Shown here piece after piece: positions 52,531-61,772 of a DNA stretch of 64,000 nucleotides; position 1 is the first letter of the stretch, and every line of letters starts with the position of its first letter. The notes beneath the pieces are model-generated. The model was not told the origin of the DNA. It saw only the letters and a list, made by a program, of their open reading frames with translations, and made no database searches. The translations under genes and the position numbers were made by a program. Source of the stretch: Lachnospiraceae bacterium (lineage in GTDB: Bacteria; Bacillota; Clostridia; Lachnospirales; Lachnospiraceae); assembly GCA_017470985.1 (NCBI GenBank), contig JAFUXA010000014.1, positions 184,196 through 248,195 on the forward strand, in the 5' to 3' direction.

Positions 52531-54777
52531 TTACATTTCATAGAAATTAATATTTTCTTTCATCTCAGGTGTAATTTCGCCACCCTCTTTCTCGAATTTA
52601 TCATAAACACCCTGTAGACGCTTCAATGTCTTCATATTATTAGCCTTGAATTTATGAATAGCATTGGTATACATTGGGCTGTCTAATAATTTACCTCGTA
52701 TATCCTTGGAAAATGGACAGTATGTAAACATAATCATACGCACCACTTTGTTCAATCTAAATCCACCCTTGGACTCATATTTAATCCAGTTCAGATAATC
52801 CTTCACGAATACCTCTCGGAAATTATTCTTTGCTCTGGAAAGAGCGGTCTTCAACTGTTCCTTGGCCTCAGGACTGAGATCATGATTCTTTCTATAGAAT
52901 TGTAAATAATCATAATAATCACTGGTCAGACTGTGCTCACGGATATCATTCCAGCGCACACCCTGAATCTTACGACAGATTTCCCATCTATATCTTGCTA
53001 TAAGTTCAATCATCAGCTCATTTAAATCAGATCCTGTAAATATTGGAATCATAAATCTGGCTGGAGTATCATTTTTCACACTTGCTGTCTCCTGCCACAT
53101 CATAGCCTTGGTTCCAGCATTTGGCATCAATATAATATCCGGCAGAATCTCCTGCATAAGAGATTCGTGCTTCATATCTCCAGGCAGTCCGTGTGAATAT
53201 ATAGGTCTGTAAAATGCTGAGAAGTCAATTACTCTTACCATATTAATAGCTTCATATATCTTATCTCTGGTTGTAAGCATCTTATCAGGATCATTATACA
53301 GATCATTACCATTCAGCACACAACTGAAATTGGTAATATTTCCATAAGTAATTCTGTTTACAGATCTGAACATATTATCAATCTCAAATTCTGTTCTTGC
53401 TATAGCATCTGCTTTGATCTTCTCAATATCACTTTTTTGAATATTTCCCTGCTTATATTCATCCAGAAGATACTGTCCAAAGTCCATATCAAATTCATTC
53501 TTGGAAGGCTCCTTATCTCCTCTGTACACAGCCTTTAACCAATCGAACATGGTAAATACATGGTCTGACTGGCACAGTTCCATATGTGTGGCAATGCTAA
53601 AGAGCCCATCTATCTTGTCCTCGTCCAGATATGACTTATCCATGTATCCGAAATTCAGAAACATCTCAATTGTAGTTGGTACGCTAGGCTGTTCTACCGC
53701 TTTGAAGAAACATTTCTTATATACCTCATAGAATTCTTTAATACAATGCTTCTTCAACTGATATGCAGTCTCATCCTTTTGCGTATCTCCATAACAAGAT
53801 GAAAAATCCGAGAAATGAGACATTATCGTCTCCTTCTCCTCATCTACATAGCCTGCATAATTAATAATGAATTCCAAATCGCTTGACGCCCCGGCCATAT
53901 CATCTTCAGAACCTGACAGGCTCACATCAAGGGCTTTGGCCTTCTCATACTCTTTCTTACATTTACCAAGAAGCTCTTTATCATAGATTCCAACACCCTT
54001 GGCAAATTTTAAAATCTGCTCAATAATCTGCTCTGTTTCCTGGCATTCAAGATTATTCTTCTTCAGATGAATCTCCAAGTTAATAAAAGAATGAAGTAAA
54101 TCCCTCTTCTTATCACTTACAAGCAACTCTCTGTTATATTTGAAGAAGCCCATCATCTCAGCAATACCCTGTGCTACTCTGTGCATCTGAGCAGATGTTT
54201 CCATAATTGCACCTACACACAATCTATCATCAATGGTATATAATTTCATATAATCCTCGATACCATTTACCATCAGACTTGCGCAGCTATCTATCTCCCA
54301 CTGTTGAAGCTTATGTGTCACATTCAAAGGTTCGAAATTATTAATATCCGGACCATTTGGATTATCAAATCTGGCTTTGGCACCAATTGTCTGATACTGC
54401 TCATATACATTATCAATAAAGGTTGTAAATTTCACCGCATCCCGGGACAGCTTATCATATACTCTAAACTGCTGGTATCTCTGAACCATGGATGTGCGCA
54501 AAAACAGCGTACGCATCTTGGCTTCTTTTTCCAGAAAATGTTTCAAATCAGCCACACCATGACAATCAAAAGGAATCATTATACAATCAGTCTTGGCAAT
54601 ATAATCACAAATAAAGAAATCCTGCTCTAGAATTCCAATAATTGAATTAGCTCCCAATTCTGTTTCAACAAAATGATTCTTCTGAATAACATTTCCCTGC
54701 TGTATTATATACCATTTTTTTACTGTATCATTCTTTTTAGCAATTATATCGCCCTGCTTAAATTGAACAACTTCCAT
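52531..54777 (-). CDS. Large protein with N-terminal cyclic-nucleotide-binding-like barrel (five-gene cluster)
   Basis: 748 residues, soluble. The first about 95 residues form a cNMP-type beta barrel (VVQFKQGDIIAKKNDTVKKWYIIQQGNV, then LGANSIIGILEQDFFICDYIAKTDC). The phosphate-binding cassette with its Arg is not visible, so cyclic nucleotide binding is doubtful. The remaining about 650 residues are mainly helical and unlike any family I recognise; IFTGSDLNELMIELIARYRWEI and VNRITYGNITNFSCVLNG look like conserved parts. Last gene of the cluster, 12 bases after the coiled-coil gene and followed by a terminator. It may be the sensing or structural end-piece of the system. Confidence 0.7.
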   Translation of the reverse strand: MEVVQFKQGDIIAKKNDTVKKWYIIQQGNVIQKNHFVETELGANSIIGILEQDFFICDYIAKTDCIMIPFDCHGVADLKHFLEKEAKMRTLFLRTSMVQRYQQFRVYDKLSRDAVKFTTFIDNVYEQYQTIGAKARFDNPNGPDINNFEPLNVTHKLQQWEIDSCASLMVNGIEDYMKLYTIDDRLCVGAIMETSAQMHRVAQGIAEMMGFFKYNRELLVSDKKRDLLHSFINLEIHLKKNNLECQETEQIIEQILKFAKGVGIYDKELLGKCKKEYEKAKALDVSLSGSEDDMAGASSDLEFIINYAGYVDEEKETIMSHFSDFSSCYGDTQKDETAYQLKKHCIKEFYEVYKKCFFKAVEQPSVPTTIEMFLNFGYMDKSYLDEDKIDGLFSIATHMELCQSDHVFTMFDWLKAVYRGDKEPSKNEFDMDFGQYLLDEYKQGNIQKSDIEKIKADAIARTEFEIDNMFRSVNRITYGNITNFSCVLNGNDLYNDPDKMLTTRDKIYEAINMVRVIDFSAFYRPIYSHGLPGDMKHESLMQEILPDIILMPNAGTKAMMWQETASVKNDTPARFMIPIFTGSDLNELMIELIARYRWEICRKIQGVRWNDIREHSLTSDYYDYLQFYRKNHDLSPEAKEQLKTALSRAKNNFREVFVKDYLNWIKYESKGGFRLNKVVRMIMFTYCPFSKDIRGKLLDSPMYTNAIHKFKANNMKTLKRLQGVYDKFEKEGGEITPEMKENINFYEM

Positions 54778-54789
54778 CTATTCACCTCA

Positions 54790-55986
54790 TTATTTCTTCA
54801 AGCCCTTCTGATTCAGTCCACACAACTTATCAACAGATTTAATAATTTCAATAATCTCAGGAACATAATGTTCATGCTCTGTCATTAATCTATCAATTTC
54901 ATTTCTCTCACTCTGAACAATCTCACGAACCTCATCAATATGTTCGCGAATTGCCTGTCGTCTCTCTACAAGAGTATGACGAATCTCAGTCATCTCATTT
55001 TCATCAATCAAGGCCTTGGTCTGATTCAACCATATCTTTCTATCATATAAATTAATCTGCTGTAATATACGCATCAACCTGCCATTGAAAAATTCCAGAT
55101 CATCATTATTTCGCAGGAATCTCTCTTTCTCCCGGACAGCATCCGTATATTGTTCCCACTGAAAATTCAATTCCGTAGAACTGTTTACATGATATTTATT
55201 ATATACATAATCCACTGCTTTTGATGCATTTACATATTTCAGTAAAACAACATTCAGCATCTCTATTGTCCTATTAAGATTTCTGGTGGCCTGCCGCATC
55301 CTTCTATCCATGGAATTCATTTTCATAAACATGTAAAATGCTCCAAATGCTCCCACAGCAAAAATCAATACAAACCCAATGGACATATCAAAATCAGACA
55401 TCATCTGTATAACAATAAATAGTACCAGAAGTGTGGCATAAAAAGATAATAATGCAATGGATGCACTTCTTAATATCTTGCGATTTCTTCGGATTTCATC
55501 ACGCTCAATCTCCCATTGACTTTTCTGAGCTTCCAATACCACTTTATCCTTCTTCACAGCGTCCAGATATCTCTCATTATCTAAAAGTCTGTGAATAGTG
55601 CCAGGGATTTCATCCTCATTCTGTTCCATAAGAACAAATTCTGTGTCTGAGATTTTCCTGGTTGAATTCTGGTAAGCTGTCCTAGCCTTATTCAGCTCCT
55701 CAATATTGGCAGCCACTTCCTTCAATTCTCCAAGCCTGTCCTCAGGCATCTTCTCAATTGTCTGGATGTCTGTCAAATAAGCTGTAACTATCTTATACTC
55801 TGCCTTCTCCCCTTCAATCTCCTTGGTCATACCAATGATCTGCTCGCAGGAATCCAGAATATAATGTTCCAACTTCTTAGGATCTTCCCAGTTGTCTATG
55901 GTAGATATCTCAGCATATACCTTCTCGAATGCCTGATCTATCTCTTTTTCTTTTTTGCTTTTCTTACCAAATAATGAAAATGCCAA
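54790..55986 (-). CDS. Membrane protein with long coiled coils (five-gene cluster)
   Basis: 398 residues. A helical, charged N-terminal part (about 1-165, starting SLFGKKSKKEKEIDQAFEKV) is followed by two close membrane helices (about 172-192 and 200-220), then a second long coiled coil (about 225-385) rich in Arg/Glu (RREAIRQ-like stretches). No signal peptide; both ends are probably cytoplasmic. No family recognised. It likely tethers the other cluster products to the membrane. It starts 18 bases after the TPR-like gene. Confidence 0.65.
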   Translation of the reverse strand: MAFSLFGKKSKKEKEIDQAFEKVYAEISTIDNWEDPKKLEHYILDSCEQIIGMTKEIEGEKAEYKIVTAYLTDIQTIEKMPEDRLGELKEVAANIEELNKARTAYQNSTRKISDTEFVLMEQNEDEIPGTIHRLLDNERYLDAVKKDKVVLEAQKSQWEIERDEIRRNRKILRSASIALLSFYATLLVLFIVIQMMSDFDMSIGFVLIFAVGAFGAFYMFMKMNSMDRRMRQATRNLNRTIEMLNVVLLKYVNASKAVDYVYNKYHVNSSTELNFQWEQYTDAVREKERFLRNNDDLEFFNGRLMRILQQINLYDRKIWLNQTKALIDENEMTEIRHTLVERRQAIREHIDEVREIVQSERNEIDRLMTEHEHYVPEIIEIIKSVDKLCGLNQKGLKK

Positions 55987-56004
55987 TTCTATCTTCTCTC
56001 AATC

Positions 56005-56832
56005 TTAAATCTTACACAATTTATTATAATCTGCTTTCCACTTTGACAATATCCGTCCAATGGCTTCTCTGTCTTCTAAATCATTTCTTCCAAGCAATCT
56101 GTCAACCTGGGCATCGAAATCTACAATTTCCTGCTGATGACTCAAAGCTGTCACTTCTTCCTTCACAGCATCAACCATATCATCTGCCACAAAATATTTA
56201 TCTACTATCCTATTAAAGCCCTCTTCATCTCTAGCACATCTCATACATGCAAGCATAGATTTCAGAGACTGACTCTTGTTATTGCGTCTGTAGGCTTCCT
56301 CAAAGCAGGCACAGGCTTCCTTGAAGAAAAACAATCTGGCATAGGCGCTTCCTAAATTGTGCCATATATCTCCTACAAAACCGGCTGATATTTTACGCAT
56401 TTCCTCATCATCTAGCATATTCTCATATTCGTATATGGCATCAACGATTCTGTCCTTATTCATCAACCTGTCCGCTCGCATCTTCTGACACTCTATAGGA
56501 CTTTTGTTCTCAAAGGATGCAATAGCTTCCACCACCTGCTTCATCTCACTCTTGGTGAGATAACCTGTATATTGCAAAATAATACCAACAAAAGTATGAA
56601 GTGGAGCTCTCAACTCAATACATTTTCTAAGTTGAGCTTCTAAATCCTTCAATCCCAATTCATGACCAATCCACATGCACAAATCCTGTGAAATGAAGCC
56701 ATTATTTAACAGATATACATTATTTAATATAAAATAATTCAGTTCCTCTATAGAATAAATATTGAGGCCAACCTCATCAATATAAATAGGATTGGCTGCC
56801 AGAGGACGTTCACATAATATTAGCTCACCCAT
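56005..56832 (-). CDS. Helical-repeat (TPR-like) protein (five-gene cluster)
   Basis: 275 residues. After MGELILCERPLAANPIYIDEVGLNIYSIEELNYFIL the protein is all helical, with a TPR-like pair around IWHNLGSAYARLFFFKEACACFEEAYRR (about 170-200) and a C-terminal coiled coil. The N-terminal tyrosine-rich part looks conserved. It overlaps the end of the Hsp70-like gene by 13 bases, so translation is coupled and a physical complex is plausible. Family not recognised beyond the repeat. Confidence 0.68.
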   Translation of the reverse strand: MGELILCERPLAANPIYIDEVGLNIYSIEELNYFILNNVYLLNNGFISQDLCMWIGHELGLKDLEAQLRKCIELRAPLHTFVGIILQYTGYLTKSEMKQVVEAIASFENKSPIECQKMRADRLMNKDRIVDAIYEYENMLDDEEMRKISAGFVGDIWHNLGSAYARLFFFKEACACFEEAYRRNNKSQSLKSMLACMRCARDEEGFNRIVDKYFVADDMVDAVKEEVTALSHQQEIVDFDAQVDRLLGRNDLEDREAIGRILSKWKADYNKLCKI

Positions 56833-58091
56833 GATTCATCCTCCTCATTTTGCCCCCGCAGACTTATTGTATGTTCCCAAGTCTTGTTAGAGGTTGGAAC
56901 CAATTCTCCAAATCCCATATCCTTGATAACCACATTGACATCTCTGTCAGATGTAGGAGTGGCTGTTATCCTAAGTCTGGTTGTTCTTCTATCTCTAGCA
57001 GGTAAATCAGTAAGTTCCAACAGTTCCACATGGGCCTCACGACTGTCCGGTTGCTGAATCCAGAATTCAATTTCCGGCTCACCATCCAATATAACCTCAC
57101 ATTCACCTTTCTCCTCATACCAGCTTTCGCCGGCAGATATAAGAGTCTGGAATTGCATTTCATTTCTCACAAGAACCTTGAGATATAGATTCATCTTGGT
57201 CTCATTGGCTCCTATATATGCAAAAGGCCAATCCATCTGTCCGTCTTTCACCACTCCAGCATAACAAGCTCCCTTGGAATAGAGATTCTTGCCTATAAAC
57301 ACCTTGCGTCCATGACACAATTCCTGAAGAGATAATTTCATCCAATCTCCATCAAATCCATCTCCCACCAGATATACTGATGAAATAACCTTCCCTTCAA
57401 ACCTCTGGCTTACTATACCGGCAAACTGGGAGTCCTTATCCTCAAACATTCTGCCATTATTGCCATGCTCAAGTTTTATCATCTGAGGTGTGGATTTGGT
57501 ATCTCTGGACAATATACAAGAGATAACATCAGAACCACTGTACTCAAATAAAGCTACATCATGTATAAACAACTCCGGCTTCTGATTAAGAGCATAATAG
57601 TAGAAACTTTCCTTTCTATCCAGCAAAATAAGTTTAGAGGTATCCAATCCGATCTTACTTACAGCTGTAGCCATGAGTTCCATCACTTCCACACTTACAT
57701 TGTCAACAGAGATCGCAAGCTTGGCCACCAGGTCCCCTGTATATATACGACCGGTAATGCTCAATATCTTCTTGAAAAATATAATAAACAAATCTCTGGC
57801 ATTATATTTCTCATGATCAATGAAAATCTCCTCCTCAGACAAAGCTCGCTCCAAGAGTTTATCTACTCCTTCAGCATTTCCCAGCTTCACCTGATTTCTG
57901 GCTTCAGTGCCATAGAACCACTGACCTATACCTCGCTTCTTGGCCAGGAAAGTAGGAATCTGATAATTCTCACTTCCCATGACAGTACTTATTGTACTAG
58001 GCTCGTCCATATTCAATTGATAGAAACTAATCATTGTATATCTGTCATTTAAATCAATTCCCAGATATACTCCATTTCTTGAATTATCCAT
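56820..58091 (-). CDS. DUF5716 family, Hsp70-like ATPase-fold protein (five-gene cluster)
   Basis: 423 residues. The N-terminus GVYLGIDLNDRYTMISFY parallels the phosphate-1 loop of Hsp70/actin ATPases. LVAKLAISVDNVSVEVMELMATAVSKIGL, followed by the strand LILLDRKESFYYYAL, parallels the Hsp70 segment that precedes the second phosphate loop, although the usual DLGGGT is replaced by FEYSGSDV. SSVYLVGDGFDGDWMK corresponds to the late GG-x-R-type loop. The C-terminal about 110 residues form a beta domain (TRLRITATPTSDRDVNVVIKD, GFGELVPTSNKTWEH), perhaps the substrate-like domain. It was placed in DUF5716 from memory. ATP use is uncertain because loop residues are altered. Confidence 0.75.
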   Translation of the reverse strand: MDNSRNGVYLGIDLNDRYTMISFYQLNMDEPSTISTVMGSENYQIPTFLAKKRGIGQWFYGTEARNQVKLGNAEGVDKLLERALSEEEIFIDHEKYNARDLFIIFFKKILSITGRIYTGDLVAKLAISVDNVSVEVMELMATAVSKIGLDTSKLILLDRKESFYYYALNQKPELFIHDVALFEYSGSDVISCILSRDTKSTPQMIKLEHGNNGRMFEDKDSQFAGIVSQRFEGKVISSVYLVGDGFDGDWMKLSLQELCHGRKVFIGKNLYSKGACYAGVVKDGQMDWPFAYIGANETKMNLYLKVLVRNEMQFQTLISAGESWYEEKGECEVILDGEPEIEFWIQQPDSREAHVELLELTDLPARDRRTTRLRITATPTSDRDVNVVIKDMGFGELVPTSNKTWEHTISLRGQNEEDESWVS

Positions 58092-58122
58092 AATTTCCTC
58101 AATTAAATCCTATAAGTTTATT

Positions 58123-61100
58123 CTATACAATGGTAAATAATGATTTAGTTACAACATCAAGTCCCTGATATTTCTTCAAATCCTTGGCAAGCTCTAAATC
58201 CTCACCGTACATATACATATTCTGCATATGATTGATTATGTCATATCGATCTGACATTTCCTTGTCAGTGGCAGATGAAATTGTAAGTTCATCCTTGGCA
58301 GCCGGCAATTCCTTCATTCCCTCGCTATATATCTCATAGCTTATAACCTCACCAAAGAATATGACAAATTGTTTAACAAAAATGCCACCATACATTTCAT
58401 ACATATCCTCAACCACAGGCTCGGAATCATTTATCCTGTAAGTGATTGTAACTCTCTCACCAGGATTACCTCTGTATTCCACAAACTGCTTGTCATACAG
58501 ATGATATTTCACAATGAGTCTGTCATCCATATTCTTGTAAAATGCGAAATACATATTATTTCTAATGTAATGCTTCAGGAGTTTATCCAGCAATTTGAAT
58601 TCTCTGTCGCTGAGTAATCCCGCCTGTGATAAATATTTCATATAAGCCAGGTTACAGCTTTCCTTCACTTCAACTTCCTTGTCGAAATAATATGCCAGAT
58701 ATGTAAACAATTGCTCTGGAACACCAGAATGTCCCAGCATATATTCATGACTCCAGAAATTAATATATGCCTCAATTAGCATACGGTCTTTGCCTCTGGT
58801 CATATATGAGTCAAATATCTCCGGTATCTGAGGTACCATATTATTGGCATACAGCGCCTGGAACAAGATATTCTCCTCCAGCTCTCTAACCTTCATTCCC
58901 TCTGCTATAGCTGCTTCCCATATAGCTGCCATAACTTTGGTCGCTCCCACATATTGCTTCGACAGGTAAGAAATAGTCGTTGTATTATATACGCCGGCAT
59001 CAAATAATCGGCCTGACAACGCCACCATAAATTCATCCCTGACAAATTCATTTTCTATAATCCAATCATTTACCAACTGAAGCAACAATTTGTCATCAAC
59101 CTTGGCTCCTGGACATTCACGAAGCAACTTCTCAGCCCTGCTCATATGATTCTTGGAAATGAACATAGAGATAACAAATCCCAGGGTGTAAGTATCAAGA
59201 CTTTCCACATCCTCCATCTTCAGGAAGTAATCCTCAAGCATATCTTCCCGCAATCGCATTTCAAGAGCCTGTACAAATTCCGGCAGCTTTCTTCTGATAT
59301 ATTCCTTGGATACAATGGATGATTTAAGCACCTGTTCAATCTTGCTTACATCCTCCACATCATAATCCTCATAAGATTCCTTGGCATCTATATCCTGCAA
59401 TACATATGGTAATGCAAGGGGAGCCAATGTCTTGAGCTTATTCATATATTTTGCAGTATACATTACCTGTTGCAAAATATAAGCGTTGGTATCAGAAATC
59501 ATCTCTCCTCTATTTGTTTCCAGGAATATTCTATAATTCTTGGAAATAACAGGCAGGTAAGCCACATGATTTACCACTGGAACCACAATCGGCATCTCAT
59601 ATTGTTCCTGATATAGAAACACTCTGTTAATGTCCGGATACATGACAATTACCTTCTTCATGTAAACCAATCCAGATACATCCTCTGCAATCTGCTCATG
59701 GATTATCCCCATCTCCATAATATTCTGATAGATAATAGCTAAATTATCGCTCATACGCTTCTGTTTCAGCTGCTCTATCATAAACAGTTCCATATTTCTG
59801 AGATAATTCTCATATAGCTGAGGAGACTTGCTTCTATTGGTAATAACATTGGCATATAAAAGAGCTCTCTTCTGATCCGGAAGCGTTGCACTATACTGGA
59901 AATACATAAGCAGCATCTGTGGCAATGCCTGTATACTTTCATCAGGCAGCGAGAACATATAAGCTTCATACAAACCACTAAGTCTCAAGCCCTCTTCTAT
60001 TCCCAATGTATACCATGGTAAATATTTCTCACCATACACCTGGTTCTTAATCAGATATGCAATCAGGTCAGACAGGAATTTCTCACTTGGGCATTCCTTA
60101 TATGCGCAGGTTGCCACATAGAAAGCCTTGTCATTAAACTCATCAGCATTTTCCACCACATGGGCAATCTGTGTACACAAATCTCTGTTAAATGTTGAAT
60201 GCTTAGCTGTCCAATATAATATTTTCACAGCAAATGGAGTATATTCATGCAATAAATATGGATCCTGGTTATATACCTCCAATGCCTCCAAATATAAATA
60301 AAATGAATCATAGCCAGCTTCTACCCACTGTTCTATAGCTTTCAATCGCAAGTTTGAATTAATTACATATTCTTTTCTGAGAAATGACAAAAACCAGAAG
60401 ATTTTCGGATTCTCCGGATTTCTACGGAATATTCCCTCAATCTCATTGGTAAGTCTATCCACATAGGACTCTTCCCTCTCAATAAGAGTGCAGAGATACA
60501 ACAGATAAGCCCAGTCCTCTCCCTGCTTGTCCTCTATATCCTTCTTCAAATCAGAAATAGCCCACAGAGCTTCCTGACGCTTTTTATTTACTATGAGACA
60601 TTGTGCTCTCATTAGCTGATAGAACCATACAGTGGGTTCATCCATTATCATTTCATCCAGCACTGCAATAGTTCTGTCTGACCAGTCACCGGTGGTGATT
60701 CTATGAAATCTATAATCCTCATATAATTTAGAAATCTGCAGTCTTCTATATTCATCTGCAGATACAGTTCCTAAATCAGCATCCTCCCTGGCTTCTGCTG
60801 TTGCCATAATCTCTATAGTCTTGATGACACCCTTGCTCTCAAATGTGATTCGACATAAATTCTTGCCAGCATGCATTCTATCCTTATGGATATAATAATT
60901 TAACTCCATTGAACCACCAAGGAAAAAGTCGCTGGTAACCACATCCTTTTCCACAGTAATAAAGTCACTGTCTGATGTCACTTTGATTTCCACATATCCC
61001 CAGGTATTCTTGGTGATTTCTATCTTCTCTTTTCTATTCTCACGAACCTCGTAGAACTCTTCCCTGGTTTCGTCTACATTATAAGTCACAGCATCCTTCA

Positions 61101-61659
61101 GCCCGGCTGTAACCATAAACTCTTCCAGATTAACAGAACTTGGAACTGCTCTTCTAAATCCCTGATATAACAGTTCTAAATCCACACCCTGTCTGGATAC
61201 ATATTCCTCAAATGCACTGGAATAGAACAATTGCATAGCCTCATTCCAATGTCCTTTGGCCAGATTAGCTAAATCCTGTAGGCTTGTAATCTCTCCAATG
61301 GAAGAAACTACATTCTTGGAATATATTTTTATATCAAAAGGAAGGCGATGCTCGATTTGATTACACATAATTGTGAAATATCCTTCGAGATGATCACCCT
61401 CTGATAATTTACATCCTCTTACTTCATATCTGACAACGATCTGGGTTCCCTCAAATTGAGGTTTAGTGACTTTCACATATGGATTTGATGAATAAACCAA
61501 TCCCTTGATAGGTATATCGCCTATACTTGTTATTACAAATTCATCAGAAATTACATTTCCTTCAATTCCTATGGTCTCAATCTTGTCAGCTGAAAGGGAT
61601 AATTGCGGTTTTTGATTTTCAAATTTGTCTTCTGACATTCGCCAGATTCTCTTACGCAA
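58123..61659 (-). CDS. DUF5717 family giant protein with beta-sandwich N-terminus and helical solenoid
   Basis: 1178 residues, no signal peptide or membrane segment. Two Ig-like beta-sandwich domains (about 20-115 and 200-290; FVITSIGDIPIKGLVYSSNP, GDHLEGYFTIMCNQIEHRLPF) are followed by a long array of helical repeats of TPR/solenoid type (about 305-1010) and a C-terminal beta region (about 1040-1178; VKYHLYDKQFVEYRGNPGERVTITYRI). Start TTG has GGGAG seven bases upstream; an ATG seven codons later lacks a ribosome site. First gene of the cluster, directly after the promoter. Known only as DUF5717 in Lachnospiraceae-type bacteria. It probably forms a scaffold for the Hsp70-like partner encoded next. 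Confidence 0.75.
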   Translation of the reverse strand: MRKRIWRMSEDKFENQKPQLSLSADKIETIGIEGNVISDEFVITSIGDIPIKGLVYSSNPYVKVTKPQFEGTQIVVRYEVRGCKLSEGDHLEGYFTIMCNQIEHRLPFDIKIYSKNVVSSIGEITSLQDLANLAKGHWNEAMQLFYSSAFEEYVSRQGVDLELLYQGFRRAVPSSVNLEEFMVTAGLKDAVTYNVDETREEFYEVRENRKEKIEITKNTWGYVEIKVTSDSDFITVEKDVVTSDFFLGGSMELNYYIHKDRMHAGKNLCRITFESKGVIKTIEIMATAEAREDADLGTVSADEYRRLQISKLYEDYRFHRITTGDWSDRTIAVLDEMIMDEPTVWFYQLMRAQCLIVNKKRQEALWAISDLKKDIEDKQGEDWAYLLYLCTLIEREESYVDRLTNEIEGIFRRNPENPKIFWFLSFLRKEYVINSNLRLKAIEQWVEAGYDSFYLYLEALEVYNQDPYLLHEYTPFAVKILYWTAKHSTFNRDLCTQIAHVVENADEFNDKAFYVATCAYKECPSEKFLSDLIAYLIKNQVYGEKYLPWYTLGIEEGLRLSGLYEAYMFSLPDESIQALPQMLLMYFQYSATLPDQKRALLYANVITNRSKSPQLYENYLRNMELFMIEQLKQKRMSDNLAIIYQNIMEMGIIHEQIAEDVSGLVYMKKVIVMYPDINRVFLYQEQYEMPIVVPVVNHVAYLPVISKNYRIFLETNRGEMISDTNAYILQQVMYTAKYMNKLKTLAPLALPYVLQDIDAKESYEDYDVEDVSKIEQVLKSSIVSKEYIRRKLPEFVQALEMRLREDMLEDYFLKMEDVESLDTYTLGFVISMFISKNHMSRAEKLLRECPGAKVDDKLLLQLVNDWIIENEFVRDEFMVALSGRLFDAGVYNTTTISYLSKQYVGATKVMAAIWEAAIAEGMKVRELEENILFQALYANNMVPQIPEIFDSYMTRGKDRMLIEAYINFWSHEYMLGHSGVPEQLFTYLAYYFDKEVEVKESCNLAYMKYLSQAGLLSDREFKLLDKLLKHYIRNNMYFAFYKNMDDRLIVKYHLYDKQFVEYRGNPGERVTITYRINDSEPVVEDMYEMYGGIFVKQFVIFFGEVISYEIYSEGMKELPAAKDELTISSATDKEMSDRYDIINHMQNMYMYGEDLELAKDLKKYQGLDVVTKSLFTIV

Positions 61660-61698
61660 AATGTAACTCCCTTAACCCTGTTCAAAGCCTTGAATCAG

Positions 61699-61726
61699 TT
61701 GATTTTCTCGTCTAAACGACTATAAT
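61699..61726 (+). promoter_or_regulatory. Promoter for the aminotransferase gene
   Basis: TTGATT (61699-61704) and TATAAT (61721-61726) with a 16-base spacer on the plus strand. An inverted repeat, TCGTCTAAACGA, lies in the spacer. Confidence 0.6.
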
Positions 61727-61728
61727 AA

Positions 61729-61757
61729 ATTATAAACTATTTGTATATGACATGCAA
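61729..61757 (-). promoter_or_regulatory. Promoter for the five-gene DUF5717 cluster
   Basis: TTGCAT (rc of 61752-61757) and TATAAT (rc of 61729-61734), spacer 17, on the minus strand, about 63 bases before the TTG start. It is interleaved with the divergent plus-strand promoter, the two -10 boxes being only two bases apart. Confidence 0.6.
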
Positions 61758-61772
61758 TAAAAGGAGCTAGAC

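Noticed and set aside
52356-52550. 64-codon plus-strand open frame opposite the VTC gene start
   Set aside because: It runs across a clear terminator and two gene ends; composition does not look like a protein.
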